From the NCBI RefSeq assembly GCF_000422305.1, contig NZ_AULN01000014.1, positions 186,001 through 250,000 on the forward strand: 64,000 bases of DNA, written 5' to 3'. The DNA comes from Luteimonas mephitis DSM 12574 (lineage in GTDB: Bacteria > Pseudomonadota > Gammaproteobacteria > Xanthomonadales > Xanthomonadaceae). Position numbers and translations under genes: made by a program. Below the pieces are notes generated by a model. It was not told the DNA's origin, ran no database searches, and saw only the letters and a list, made by a program, of their open reading frames with translations. Position 1 is the stretch's first letter, and the number at the start of each line of letters is the position of its first letter. Of this stretch, positions 54,472 to 63,676 are shown piece after piece.

Positions 54472-55104
54472 TCATGCCCGCTTCTCCAGCGTCAGCAGCC
54501 GCGTGCGCACCGGCGGGGCGGCGTAAGCACCGTGGGTGGTGACCAGCGCCGCACCGCCTTCGCGCAGGTGCGCCTGCACCATGCGGTTGACCAGTTCGAT
54601 GCCGGCCAGGTCGAGGTTGGCGTAGGGTTCGTCGAGCAGCCACAGCGGCGCCGGCGACAGCCACAGGCGGGCCAGCGACAGGCGCTTTTTCTGCCCCGCG
54701 GACAACTGGCGTGCCGGCGAATCCTCGAACCCCGACAGGCCGACCACCGCCATCGCGCCTTCCAGCGTCTGGGTTGGGCGCCGGCCGTGCAGGCCGCAGA
54801 GGAATTCGAGGTTTTCCAGCGCGCTCAGGTCGGCCTTCAGCGCCGGCAGGTGGCCCAGGTAGGCAAGCGTGGCCGCACGCGACGCCGGCGACGTGAGCCG
54901 GCCCTGGATCGAGATCGCGCCCGCGTCGGCGGCAAGCAATCCGGCCAGCACCCGCAGCAGGGTGGTCTTGCCGGCGCCGTTGTCGCCTTGCACCAGCAGG
55001 GCCTCGCCCGCGTCGACATCGAAATCGAGCGGGCCGAAGACCGGCATCTCGTTGCGGGTGAACCGCAGGTCTCGGGCGCGGAGCAGGGGGGCAGGGTGCG
55101 GCAT
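54472..55104 (-). CDS. ccmA: Heme exporter ATP-binding protein CcmA
   Basis: The product has 210 residues. Walker A is [11 protein letters not shown], the signature [16 protein letters not shown], and Walker [13 protein letters not shown]. It is the ATPase of the CcmAB(C) complex that releases holo-CcmE. The length is normal for CcmA. It is the first gene of the ccm set, upstream of the repeat spacer, so it may be transcribed apart from ccmB. Confidence 0.95.
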   Translation of the reverse strand: MPHPAPLLRARDLRFTRNEMPVFGPLDFDVDAGEALLVQGDNGAGKTTLLRVLAGLLAADAGAISIQGRLTSPASRAATLAYLGHLPALKADLSALENLEFLCGLHGRRPTQTLEGAMAVVGLSGFEDSPARQLSAGQKKRLSLARLWLSPAPLWLLDEPYANLDLAGIELVNRMVQAHLREGGAALVTTHGAYAAPPVRTRLLTLEKRA

Positions 55105-55254
55105 GTCGTCGGGGCTGGGCGTCGGCTTGCCCGTCCGGGAGCCGGGTCAGACGGGCATGCTACCGGGTCGGCGCTGCCGGCTCCAAGCCGCACGAGTCCC
55201 GGCGACACGTTTCGAGGCGGTATCGCGCACGAGCTTCGACCCCACGCGCCGAGG

Positions 55255-55758
55255 TCATGCCGCGTCGATCGCCATCCGCAGCCAGTCGACGTGTTCGTCA
55301 TCGTCGAACCCGTCCGGACGCGCCGCGTCGATGCGCAGGCGTCCGGGCCGGCCCGTGGTCCACCACAGCGTGCCGAGCTGTCCGTACTTGCGCGACAGCG
55401 CGTCGAAGCGCTCGACGGGCAGGCCCATCACCACCCAACTCGGTTCGCGCCAGCTGCGGTTGGGCGCGGAGGCGAAGGCGGCGAGGAAGGGCGCGCCGGT
55501 CGCGACCAGGTCCTGGTGCAGCGCACGGTCGGCTTCGCGATTGTCGAGCTCGGCGCATTCGATCGAATGCGGATTCCAGGCCGAGAGCAGGCCAAAGGTC
55601 CCGGCGTCGGGGAACAGCAGTTCCAGCGCAGGCGCCTGCAGGCCGATGTGCAGGTCGTGCCAGTCACTGTTGTGTTGCCAGCGGTACTCCGCGGCCAGGT
55701 AGGCGCGCACGAGGTCGGCGATCGGCGCGGCGCCGAAGTTGGGGGACGACATCGTCAT
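55255..55758 (-). CDS. DUF3293 domain-containing protein
   Basis: The product has 167 residues. GTFGLLSAWNPHS, then ELDNREADRALHQDL, and PSWVVMGLPVERFDALSRKYGQ are the DUF3293 landmarks. The function is unknown. There is no signal peptide. It is divergent from the aminotransferase gene, with 69 bases between starts. Confidence 0.85.
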   Translation of the reverse strand: MTMSSPNFGAAPIADLVRAYLAAEYRWQHNSDWHDLHIGLQAPALELLFPDAGTFGLLSAWNPHSIECAELDNREADRALHQDLVATGAPFLAAFASAPNRSWREPSWVVMGLPVERFDALSRKYGQLGTLWWTTGRPGRLRIDAARPDGFDDDEHVDWLRMAIDAA

Positions 55759-55827
55759 TGTTTAACCCAAACCCGCCGGCCCGTAAACTCGTTCGTGCAA
55801 GATCTGCATTTTTCCGGAACAACCCTA

Positions 55828-56982
55828 ATGATCCCGCATATCGATACCAAGCTGCCGAAAGTGGGCACCACGATCTTCACCACCATGTCGCAGCTGGCGG
55901 CCGAACACGGCGCGGTCAACCTGGGGCAGGGCTTTCCCGACTTCTCCGTGCCCGAGCGCCTGGTCGGCGCGCTCGACCGCGCCATGCGCGACGGCCACAA
56001 TCAGTACGCGCCGATGACGGGCGTACCGGCGCTGCGCCAGGCGATCGCGTCGAAGACAAAACGCGTTTACGGCTGCCAACCGGACGTCGACGCCGAGATC
56101 ACCGTGACCAGCGGTGCCACCGAGGCCATCTTCAATGCCATCCACGCCGTGGTCCGGGCCGGCGATGAAGTGATCGTGCTCGACCCGGCCTACGACTGCT
56201 ACGAGCCGGCCATCGACCTGGCCGGGGCGCGCGCCGTGCACGTGCCGCTGGACCCGGTGACGTTCGCGCCGGACTGGCAGCGTGTGAAGGATGCAATTTC
56301 GCCGAAGACGCGGATGCTGATGATCAACAGCCCGCACAACCCGTCCGGCGCGATGCTGTCGGCCGCCGACATGGACATCGTCGCCGGGCTGCTGCGCGGC
56401 ACCGGCATCTTCCTGCTCTCGGACGAGGTCTACGAGCACATCGTCTTCGACGGCGCGCGCCACGAGTCGGCGCTGCGCTATCCGGAACTGCGCGAACGCG
56501 CGTTCGTGATCTCGAGTTTCGGCAAGACCTACCACTGCACCGGCTGGAAGATCGGCTACTGCGTCGCGCCGCCGGCGCTGTCGGCCGAGTTCCGCAAGGT
56601 CCACCAGTACAACGTGTTCTGCACCTTTGCTCCAGCGCAGTACGCCTTTGCGCAGATGCTCGATGCGGAGCCGGAGCACTACGAGCAGCTCGGCGCGTTC
56701 TACCAGGCCAAGCGCGATCACTTCCGCGCGCAGCTGCTGGGCACGAAACTCAAGCCGTTGCCGGTGCCGGGCGGATACTTCCAGCTGGCGGACTATTCCG
56801 CGGTCAGCGACCTGGACGACCTCGAGTTCTGCCGCTGGCTGACGATCGAGAAGGGCGTGACCGCGATCCCGCTGTCGCCGTTCTACGAAACCCCGCCGCC
56901 GGGCCAGCGCCTGGTGCGGCTTTGCTTTGCCAAGAACGACGCGACCCTGGACGCGGCAATCGAGCGCCTGCAGAAGCTCTGA
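55828..56982 (+). CDS. PLP-dependent methionine aminotransferase (YbdL-like, fold type I)
   Basis: The product has 384 residues. PLP lysine K233 lies in SSFGKTYHCTGWKIGY; the Asn, Asp and Tyr of class I aminotransferases are in NSPHNPSGAM and LLSDEVYEH, and GATEAIFNA binds the phosphate. It resembles E. coli YbdL and bacterial kynurenine/glutamine transaminases, which deaminate methionine and glutamine. ATG 55828 gives the family N-terminus. The downstream omega-amidase gene would hydrolyse the alpha-keto-amide formed when glutamine is the amino donor, so the two act as a pair. Confidence 0.9.
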   Translation: MIPHIDTKLPKVGTTIFTTMSQLAAEHGAVNLGQGFPDFSVPERLVGALDRAMRDGHNQYAPMTGVPALRQAIASKTKRVYGCQPDVDAEITVTSGATEAIFNAIHAVVRAGDEVIVLDPAYDCYEPAIDLAGARAVHVPLDPVTFAPDWQRVKDAISPKTRMLMINSPHNPSGAMLSAADMDIVAGLLRGTGIFLLSDEVYEHIVFDGARHESALRYPELRERAFVISSFGKTYHCTGWKIGYCVAPPALSAEFRKVHQYNVFCTFAPAQYAFAQMLDAEPEHYEQLGAFYQAKRDHFRAQLLGTKLKPLPVPGGYFQLADYSAVSDLDDLEFCRWLTIEKGVTAIPLSPFYETPPPGQRLVRLCFAKNDATLDAAIERLQKL

Positions 56983-57094
56983 GCCACGCCGCGCCTGCAG
57001 GCGTTCGCCGGTTCGGCGGCGGGCGCGATGCATTTGCACGAGCGGCACCAACGGCGGGCTTTTCCCCGTGGATCGCGGATAATCCGGTGAAGAC

Positions 57095-57117
57095 CTCGCG
57101 GCTGGAGCCGCTCCTAC
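57095..57117. repeat. Intergenic repeat, half copy
   Basis: CTCGCGGCTGGAGCCGCTCC followed by TAC is the right half of the palindromic repeat seen at 46829 and 57969. It is located 22 bases before the omega-amidase start, so it may form part of that gene's leader. Confidence 0.6.
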
Positions 57118-57139
57118 AGGAATTCCCGGGGCATCGACC

Positions 57140-57949
57140 ATGCAGGACCTCCGAATCTCCCTCGTCCAGGGCGCCACCCGCTGGCACGACCCGGCCGGCA
57201 ATCGCGATTACTACGGCGACCTGGTCGCACCGCTGCGCGGCACTACCGACCTGGTGATGCTGCCGGAAACCTTCACCAGCGGTTTCAGCAACGACGCGAT
57301 CGGCCAGGCCGAGACCATGGACGGCCCCACGCTCGAATGGATGCGCGGGCAGGCAGCGGCGCTCGACGCCGTGGTCACCGGCAGCCTGCAGCTGCGCGTC
57401 GATGCCGCGGGCGGGCCGGGCGTGTTCAACCGCATGCTCTGGGTCACGCCGGACGGCGAGGTGCGGCACTACGACAAGCGTCATCTGTTCCGCTACGCGC
57501 GCGAGCACGAGCGCTATTCGGCGGGCCGCGAACGACTGGTGGTGGAGTGGAAGGGCTGGCGGATCAATCCGCTGGTCTGCTACGACCTGCGGTTCCCGGT
57601 GTTCGCGCGCAACCGGTTCGACGTCGAACGTGCAGGCGCACCCGATTTCGACCTGCAGCTTTACGTCGCCAACTGGCCGTCGGCGCGCGCATATGCGTGG
57701 AAGACGCTGCTGCGCGCGCGGGCGATCGAGAACCTGTGCTTCGTCGCCGGCCTGAACCGCGTCGGCACCGACGGCAATGGCCTGCATTACTCGGGCGACA
57801 GCGCGGTGATCGACTTCCTCGGCCATCCGCTGAGCGAATGCAGCGATGTGGAAGTGGTGGTCACCACGACGCTGTCGGCGGCGCAGCTGCAGGCGCATCG
57901 CGAGCATTTCCCGGCGATGCTGGACGGCGATCGGTTCACGATTGCATAA
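57140..57949 (+). CDS. Omega-amidase, nitrilase superfamily (YafV/Nit2-like)
   Basis: The product has 269 residues. The catalytic triad is E43 (MLPETFTSGF), K113 (HYDKRHLF) and C147 (PLVCYDLRFP). The YafV-type loop ANWPSARAYAWKTLLRARAIEN is present. It hydrolyses alpha-ketoglutaramate or alpha-ketosuccinamate. Its place after the aminotransferase gene fits a transaminase/omega-amidase pathway in methionine salvage or glutamine use. Confidence 0.9.
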   Translation: MQDLRISLVQGATRWHDPAGNRDYYGDLVAPLRGTTDLVMLPETFTSGFSNDAIGQAETMDGPTLEWMRGQAAALDAVVTGSLQLRVDAAGGPGVFNRMLWVTPDGEVRHYDKRHLFRYAREHERYSAGRERLVVEWKGWRINPLVCYDLRFPVFARNRFDVERAGAPDFDLQLYVANWPSARAYAWKTLLRARAIENLCFVAGLNRVGTDGNGLHYSGDSAVIDFLGHPLSECSDVEVVVTTTLSAAQLQAHREHFPAMLDGDRFTIA

Positions 57950-57968
57950 GAGGTAATCGTTTGCCGAC

Positions 57969-58044
57969 GTAGGAGCGGCGGAAGCCGCGAACTTATGGCT
58001 TGCCTCCTGCGAAGCCAAAAGCTCGCGGCTCCCGCCGCTCCTAC
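57969..58044. repeat. Intergenic palindromic repeat, copy 2
   Basis: It begins GTAGGAGCGGCGGAAGCCGC and ends GGCTCCCGCCGCTCCTAC. Its right end supplies the stop codon (TAG, 58043-58041 on the minus strand) of the FAD oxidoreductase gene. It lies between convergent genes, where it may act as a bidirectional terminator. Confidence 0.8.
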
Positions 58045-59147
58045 CAGGTGCTGCGCCTGCGGAAATACACCTGTCGCGCCGCCCAGCGCAGCGGCGGAGT
58101 GTTGATCAGCAGGTTGAACGGCCAGTCCATCTGCGCGTGGTCGAACAGCCAGCGCAGCGCGCGCTTGGCGCGGAAGCGCGGCGCGGCCGCGATGGCCGCC
58201 TGCATCGGGCACGGGCCGCCCTGCAGGATATGCGCGGCGATTGCGTTGCCGACGGCTTCGCCGTGGCACCAGGCCGAGTGGATGCCGCCCGCTGTCACCG
58301 GCGAGACGATGCCGGCGGCATCGCCGGTCAGGATCACGCCGTTGCCCGCGATCTGCGCGACCGGGCCGCCGCAGGGAATCAGGCCTGCGCGGACCGACGT
58401 GGGTGGCAGGCGACGTGGCAGGCCGAGCCTGTCGCCGACCCTGCGCAGCAGGCCCTCGATATCCGGCGTGCCGGTGCGCGCGGCGCGGTGGCGGAAAGCC
58501 AGTCCGACCTGCACGCCGACGGGGCTCTGCGCCGCCCAGCCGATATAGCCCGGGGCGAGCCGACGGCTCAGGAAGCAGTGCAGGGCGCCGGATTGGTCCA
58601 GCTGCATCCCGGCGTACTCGTGCTCCACGCCGTAAAGGAAATCGCGAACGCGGCCGAGCCCGGCGCGCGCGGCCACCCGCGACTTGGCACCGTCGGCGCC
58701 GACCAGCCAGCGCGTGCGCCCGAGGCCTTCGACCTGCCAGCCGCCGCGTTCACGCCGGGCATCGGTGAACGACTGCATCAGTCGTAGCCCGACGCCGGCC
58801 GTGCGCATCTCGTCGGCCAGCCAGCGCATCACGTTGGGCGTGTCGGTGGTCAGGAAATAGTCGCCCGGCGAATGCAGCGCGAGGCTGCGCAGGTTCGGCG
58901 CGTACAGGCGCACGTGTTCCACCCGTCGCCACAGCGCGGGCGGCATCCGCCCCAGGTGCGTGCCCTCGGCGGCCTCGCGCACGATGATCCCGGTGGTGTG
59001 GAGGCGCATGCCCGGATCGCGCTTGCGTTCCAGTACGCACACGCGCAGTCCGGCACGCCGTGCCGCCAGCGCGCACGCGGCGCCGGCGAAGCTTGCACCC
59101 ACGATCACGACGTCCCACTGGCATCCACGGCTCGATTCATCATGCAT
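58041..59147 (-). CDS. FAD-dependent oxidoreductase, geranylgeranyl-reductase-like
   Basis: The product has 368 residues. The N-terminal Rossmann motif is VVIVGASFAGAACALAARRAG (about 13-33), followed by ERKRDPG; the second FAD motif is VILTGDAAGIVSPVTAGGI. This layout is that of geranylgeranyl reductase/halogenase-like flavoproteins acting on lipids or aromatic substrates. The substrate is unknown. ATG 59147 starts just before the first strand; the open frame reaches 59324 without homology. The stop codon lies inside repeat copy 2. Confidence 0.8.
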   Translation of the reverse strand: MHDESSRGCQWDVVIVGASFAGAACALAARRAGLRVCVLERKRDPGMRLHTTGIIVREAAEGTHLGRMPPALWRRVEHVRLYAPNLRSLALHSPGDYFLTTDTPNVMRWLADEMRTAGVGLRLMQSFTDARRERGGWQVEGLGRTRWLVGADGAKSRVAARAGLGRVRDFLYGVEHEYAGMQLDQSGALHCFLSRRLAPGYIGWAAQSPVGVQVGLAFRHRAARTGTPDIEGLLRRVGDRLGLPRRLPPTSVRAGLIPCGGPVAQIAGNGVILTGDAAGIVSPVTAGGIHSAWCHGEAVGNAIAAHILQGGPCPMQAAIAAAPRFRAKRALRWLFDHAQMDWPFNLLINTPPLRWAARQVYFRRRSTW

Positions 59148-59322
59148 GCCGACAGGCTGCGCGCGCGCTGCGTGCGAGGCATGGGGTGAAGGTGAAGCCT
59201 GCGCGAAGTCGCCCGGGACAGGCGTGTTCAGCCGTGTCGGCGCGCGCTTAACGCCGCCCTCACCGCTGCTTACCCTGCCTGCCTCAGCATGGCGGCCACG
59301 CCATTCGCGGAAGTCCGCCGCC

Positions 59323-59610
59323 ATGAGCCAGCTGGCCGAACACGTCTATACCGAACAGCGCGACATCGCGCGCATCGAATCCTGGATCGAGCAGCTCGAC
59401 GACGAGACCAAGGTGGAGATCCGGCTCGCCGACGGAGCGCGGGTGGAAGGTTTCGTGACCGCGCGGCCGACGATCCAGGTGTTCCGCGACGGCAGCGGCC
59501 GCGAAGGCGTAAACGCGATGGTGCGGATTGACGACGCCGCCAATCCGGAGCACGCCCACTACCTGTGGCTGGACCGCATCATGGACATCCGGCGCACCGG
59601 GACTGCCTGA
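59323..59610 (+). CDS. DUF3247 family protein
   Basis: The product has 95 residues. RDIARIESWIEQLDDETKVE precedes DGARVEGFVTARPTIQVFRD, then AMVRIDDA and LWLDRIMDIRR. It is a small alpha plus Sm-like beta-barrel protein, a family I know mainly from Xanthomonadaceae. The function is unknown. ATG 59323 gives the conserved N-terminus. It is divergent from the FAD oxidoreductase gene. Confidence 0.8.
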   Translation: MSQLAEHVYTEQRDIARIESWIEQLDDETKVEIRLADGARVEGFVTARPTIQVFRDGSGREGVNAMVRIDDAANPEHAHYLWLDRIMDIRRTGTA

Positions 59611-59646
59611 CGGCAAGCTCCCGGGCTTTCGCCCTTGCCGCACGGG

Positions 59647-60054
59647 TCAGGGCGTGAAGCTCACTTCCAGCGATGCATGGAACGGCGCCCGCGGCGGCAC
59701 GAACATGAGCTTGCCGCGCGACTGGCGTTCGATGCACAGCGCCAGCGGGGAATCCCCGCGGCGCCACGTGCGCACGACGTGCCCGGTCGCGTCCAGTTCG
59801 ACCACCACCACGAAGGCTTCCAGTTGCGCCGTGCTGCGCGCATCGGCGCAGGCCTCGACAGCGGCGTCGAGGAAGGCGCCCTGCTGCTGGAGTGCGGTGG
59901 CGCGCGCGGTGTCGCCCTGCGACGCCTCGTCCGCGTCGGCGGCGGCCTTTGCAGCGGTGAAATCCATTGGTGTGTCCGCGCCCGCGGCGTAGGCCGCCGG
60001 CATCGCCACGAGGCAGCCGAGGATCAGCGCGCGGAGGGCATGTTCCACCTGCAT
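59647..60054 (-). CDS. Secreted hypothetical protein downstream of rluB
   Basis: The product has 135 residues. A signal peptide (ALRALILGCLVAMPAAYAAG) is followed by a helical Ala-rich region and a C-terminal beta domain (FVVVVELDATGHVVRTWRRG, GKLMFVPPRAPFHASLEVSF) that resembles a reduced TonB C-terminal-like or energy-transducer module. It starts 8 bases after the rluB stop, at the end of the scpA-scpB-rluB operon. Confidence 0.65.
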   Translation of the reverse strand: MQVEHALRALILGCLVAMPAAYAAGADTPMDFTAAKAAADADEASQGDTARATALQQQGAFLDAAVEACADARSTAQLEAFVVVVELDATGHVVRTWRRGDSPLALCIERQSRGKLMFVPPRAPFHASLEVSFTP

Positions 60055-60062
60055 GGCGCAGC

Positions 60063-61622
60063 TCAGCGGTCGCCGCCGCGACGGCCGCCCGGACCACGGT
60101 TGCCGCCGGGTCGGGGGCCGCCCGGGCGCGGGCCGCGCGGGCCGTTGTTCGGACGGTTGCCCGCCGGACGCGGCGCGCGTGGACGGGCGTAGGGGCTGGC
60201 ACCCGGGTTCGCGTGGTCGGACGGGAACACCGGTGCGTTGCCCGGATGGCCGTAGGGACGGGCGGGGCGGTTCTGGTTCTGGCCGGGGCCGCGCTGTTCA
60301 CCGCCGGGTCCGCCGGCGCTGCGGCCGGGTCCCCGGCGTGGACCGCCTTCGTTGCCGAACGGCCGGTTGCCACCTGCGCCGGGGCGGCCCTGGCCACCGC
60401 CGGGCTTCTTGCCGTAGGGCTTCCTGGGGCCGCGGCCGTCGGCATTGCGATGGCCGCTGGGGCCGGTGCTGACGCCATCGGGCACGTACCAGGTGCGGAA
60501 TGCCGCGGGGTTGCCGTCCGGCAGCGGGTTGGCGCCCTTCTGCTTGCGCTGCTTGAAGGGCTTCTGCGACTGCTTGGCCGCGGCCTCGCCGCTGACCGTG
60601 AGGCCGCCGTGCGGCTTCCTGCCACGGCCGCGATCCTCGCGCACATGGTCGAAACGGCGCAGTTCGCGGCCCTCGTCGGCGGTGTTGTGGCCGCCGACGT
60701 AGCCCGGCGAACGCCGCTGGCTGTCGACCTGCACGGTCGACTTGCTGGCCTTGCGCTGGCCGATCACCGGCTGCAGCGTCAGCGCCGGTGGCGGGCCTTC
60801 CTCGAGCTTGAGTTCGCGGCGCAGGGCCTCGACCTTGTCGTCCGCCAGTTCCTGTGAATGCCCGCGCAGCAGCGGCTGCGGCAGTTCGATCGAACCGTAG
60901 CGGATGCGCTTGAGGCGCGAGACCTGGCAACCCTGCGACTCCCACAGCCGGCGCACCTCGCGGTTGCGGCCTTCCTTCACCGTCACCTGGAACCATTCGT
61001 TCGAATCGGTGCCGCCGATGCGCTTGATCTCGTCGAACTTCGCCGGGCCGTCGTCCAGCGCCACGCCGCGGCGCAGGCGATCGACGATCTTCTCCGACAC
61101 GGTTTCCTCGCCTTCGGGCGCGCGCACGCGGCAGACGTATTCGCGTTCGACCTCGAACGAGGGATGCATCATCGCGTTGGCCAGCTCGCCGTCGGTGGTG
61201 AGTAGCAGCAGGCCTGTGGTGTTGATGTCGAGGCGGCCCACCGCGATCCAGCGCGCGCCCTTGAGCGCAGGCAGGGCTTCGAAAATGGTCGGGCGGCCTT
61301 CGGGGTCTTCGCGGGTGGTGACCTCGCCCTCGGGCTTGTTGTAGACCAGCACGCGGCTTGGGTCGGTCAACGCGCTGGCGACGAAGGTCTTGCCGTCGAT
61401 GTCGACGCGGTCGCCGCCCTTGATGCTCATGCCGGTCTGGGCGACTTCGCCGTTGACCTTGACCAGTCCGTCGGCAATGCGCTGTTCCAGCGCGCGGCGC
61501 GAACCGAGCCCGGCCTGCGCCAGGACCTTGTGCAGGCGCTCTTCCAGCCGCGGGCTGTCGCTGCTGTTGTCGGTGCCGCGCTTCAGGGAAAGCTTGCGGC
61601 CGCTGCCGTTTGAATCACTCAT
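60063..61622 (-). CDS. rluB: 23S rRNA pseudouridine(2605) synthase RluB with long basic tail
   Basis: The product has 519 residues. An S4 domain (RLHKVLAQAGLGSRRALEQ) is followed by the RsuA/RluB catalytic domain with D132 in VGRLDINTTGLLLL and the R-rich GRNREVRRLWESQG. From about residue 300 the chain becomes low-complexity, rich in Gly, Pro, Arg and Asn, about 220 residues in total, much longer than the tail of E. coli RluB. It overlaps scpB by ATGA, the usual scpAB-rluB order. Confidence 0.93.
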   Translation of the reverse strand: MSDSNGSGRKLSLKRGTDNSSDSPRLEERLHKVLAQAGLGSRRALEQRIADGLVKVNGEVAQTGMSIKGGDRVDIDGKTFVASALTDPSRVLVYNKPEGEVTTREDPEGRPTIFEALPALKGARWIAVGRLDINTTGLLLLTTDGELANAMMHPSFEVEREYVCRVRAPEGEETVSEKIVDRLRRGVALDDGPAKFDEIKRIGGTDSNEWFQVTVKEGRNREVRRLWESQGCQVSRLKRIRYGSIELPQPLLRGHSQELADDKVEALRRELKLEEGPPPALTLQPVIGQRKASKSTVQVDSQRRSPGYVGGHNTADEGRELRRFDHVREDRGRGRKPHGGLTVSGEAAAKQSQKPFKQRKQKGANPLPDGNPAAFRTWYVPDGVSTGPSGHRNADGRGPRKPYGKKPGGGQGRPGAGGNRPFGNEGGPRRGPGRSAGGPGGEQRGPGQNQNRPARPYGHPGNAPVFPSDHANPGASPYARPRAPRPAGNRPNNGPRGPRPGGPRPGGNRGPGGRRGGDR

Positions 61623-62557
61623 GTCTTGCTCCGGGTGCTGTCGCCTTCATCGGCGAGGGCATCTGCGTTCGTGTCGTCTTGCGACGGGTCGGGGTTGGAT
61701 TGTTCGACGTTGTCGGCGTCGGGACTGGTGTCGGTATCGGTATCGTTCCGGGCGTCGGTGACCGGGTGCGCGTCGGTTCGGGCATCGGCGTCCGCTGCGG
61801 TGGCTTCCTCGTCGCCCGCGCCGGGTTCATCGGTTCCAAGGTGGGCTTCGCTTGCCGGCCCGTCCATGTCGGTAGACGCATCGCCGGCGTCATCGATGGC
61901 GCTGCCGTTAACGTCGTGCCTCGCATCGTCACCTTCGGCGGACGCGGCTTCCGCGCCGTCGGCACTGATGTCGCCGACCGGCATGGCCGCGTCGGGCTTG
62001 CCGTCGAACTGCAGCTGCGGGTCGAGCTCGCCGAAATCCTTGAGCTCCGACAGCGGCGGCAGTTCGTCCAGGCGCTTGAGGCCGAAGTAGTCGAGGAAGC
62101 CGCGCGTGGTGCCGAGCAGTTCCGGGCGGCCCGGGATGTCGCGGTGGCCGACGACGCGGATCCACTCGCGTTCTTCCAGCGCCTTGATGATATTGCTGTT
62201 GACCGCCACGCCGCGCACCTGCTCGATCTCGCCGCGGGTGATCGGCTGGCGGTAGGCGATCAGGGCCAGGGTCTCCAGCGTGGCGCGGGTGTACTTGGTC
62301 TGGCGTTCGGTCCACAGACGCGCCACCCATGCGTGCACGTCGGCCTTGACCTGGTAGCGCCAGCCGGAAGCCAGTTCGACCAGTTCCACGCCACGTTGGG
62401 CGCATTCGGCCTGCAGCGATTCCAGCGCCTGGGGGATGCTGCCGTCGGGCGCGGGTTCGTCCAGCGGGAACAGTGCCTGCAGCTGCACCACGGTCAGCGG
62501 CTGGTTGGCGGCGAGCAGGGCCGCCTCGACGATGCGTTTGATGAGTTGTTGATCCAT
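61619..62557 (-). CDS. scpB: Segregation and condensation protein B
   Basis: The product has 312 residues. Two winged-helix domains (LIKRIVEAALLAANQPLTV, TLALIAYRQPITRGEIEQVRGV, then RGFLDYFGLKRLDELPPL) form the ScpB core to about residue 185. The remaining roughly 125 residues are an Asp/Ala-rich acidic tail without structure. It works with ScpA and SMC in chromosome condensation. ATG 62557 is the family start. Confidence 0.93.
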   Translation of the reverse strand: MDQQLIKRIVEAALLAANQPLTVVQLQALFPLDEPAPDGSIPQALESLQAECAQRGVELVELASGWRYQVKADVHAWVARLWTERQTKYTRATLETLALIAYRQPITRGEIEQVRGVAVNSNIIKALEEREWIRVVGHRDIPGRPELLGTTRGFLDYFGLKRLDELPPLSELKDFGELDPQLQFDGKPDAAMPVGDISADGAEAASAEGDDARHDVNGSAIDDAGDASTDMDGPASEAHLGTDEPGAGDEEATAADADARTDAHPVTDARNDTDTDTSPDADNVEQSNPDPSQDDTNADALADEGDSTRSKT

Positions 62558-62755
62558 GAAGTCTTGTTCGTCAGCGGTGTGGTTTTCGCGGCCGTTGCCG
62601 CGAATGCGGGAACCGGGGCGCTTTTTTGCCAGTGGTGCGTGGAAGTGCTCGTCGTTATTCCAGGAACCCGTGAGAACCGGGCGTGTTGCCGGCATGGGCT
62701 GTAATCCCGGCGGGTTCCCGCCTTCTCGGCCATGACAGGCGAAACGCAGAGCGTC

Positions 62756-63676
62756 CTATCGCTCCGCATCGTCGTTGGCCGCGCCGTCGTCCTCGTCGAA
62801 CTCGCTCGACAGCTCCAGCGCGGCGATGTCGCCGTCGCGGGTGGCCAGCGACTTGAGGTAGATCGGGCCGAGCGCGACTTCCTGCACGATCTCGAGCAGG
62901 CGTTCCTTGGCCAGTTCCAGGATCGACAGGAAGGTGACCACCACGCCGAGCCGGCCTTCGCGGGCCTCGAACAGCGACTCGAAGCGGTGGAAGCTGCCGT
63001 CCTCAAGCCGGGTCAGCAGCTCGCCCATGCGCTGGCGCACGCTGAGCGCGTCGCGCTTGATCGCGTGGCCGGTGAAGAGCTCGGCGCGCTTGAGCACGTC
63101 GTGCAGTGCCAGCAGCATCTCGCGCAGGTCGACCGGCGGCGGCAGCCTGACGCTGGCGCGGTCGGGCACAAACGCGGCGGCCGGCGTGGTGTCGCGGTCC
63201 TGGCGGGGCAGGGCGTCGAGGTCTTCGGCGGCCTGCTTGAAGCGTTCGTACTCCTGCAGGCGCCGGACCAGGTCGGCGCGCGGGTCGTCCTCCAGCGCTT
63301 CGTCCTCGGTCGAGCGCGGCAGCAGCATCCGCGACTTGATCTCGGCCAGGATCGCGGCCATGACCAGGTACTCGGCAGCCAGTTCGAAGCGCAGGTCCTG
63401 CATCACCCCGATGTAGTCGACGTACTGCCGGGTGATCTCCGCGACCGGGATATCGAGGATGTCCAGGTTCTGGCGCCGGATCAGGTACAGCAGCAGGTCC
63501 AGCGGACCCTCGAACGCATCGAGGATGACTTCCAGCGCGTCCGGCGGGATGTACAGGTCCTGCGGGATCTGCAGCACGGCCTGGCCATGCACCACCGCCA
63601 GCGGCATTTCCTGCTGCTGCGGGTGCAAGGCCGCCTGGTGTTGCACAGGCACGGCGGACGCGGTGTCTTCGGTCAT
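62756..63676 (-). CDS. scpA: Segregation and condensation protein A
   Basis: The product has 306 residues. The kleisin N-terminal motif FEGPLDLLLYLIRRQNLDIL is followed by EYLVMAAILAEIKSRMLLP, and the C-terminal winged helix (RMGELLTRLEDGSFHRFESL, TFLSILELAKERLLEIVQE). It bridges the SMC heads. ATG 63676 is used; 63703 and 63796 are in frame. A small palindrome GGCGGG-TT-CCCGCC (62709-62722) lies in the 198 bases before scpB. Confidence 0.93.
   Translation of the reverse strand: MTEDTASAVPVQHQAALHPQQQEMPLAVVHGQAVLQIPQDLYIPPDALEVILDAFEGPLDLLLYLIRRQNLDILDIPVAEITRQYVDYIGVMQDLRFELAAEYLVMAAILAEIKSRMLLPRSTEDEALEDDPRADLVRRLQEYERFKQAAEDLDALPRQDRDTTPAAAFVPDRASVRLPPPVDLREMLLALHDVLKRAELFTGHAIKRDALSVRQRMGELLTRLEDGSFHRFESLFEAREGRLGVVVTFLSILELAKERLLEIVQEVALGPIYLKSLATRDGDIAALELSSEFDEDDGAANDDAER

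Noticed and set aside
54235..55827. Long upstream extension of the aminotransferase frame across ccmA
   Set aside because: The extension runs antisense through ccmA and the DUF3293 gene; the family N-terminus begins at ATG 55828.
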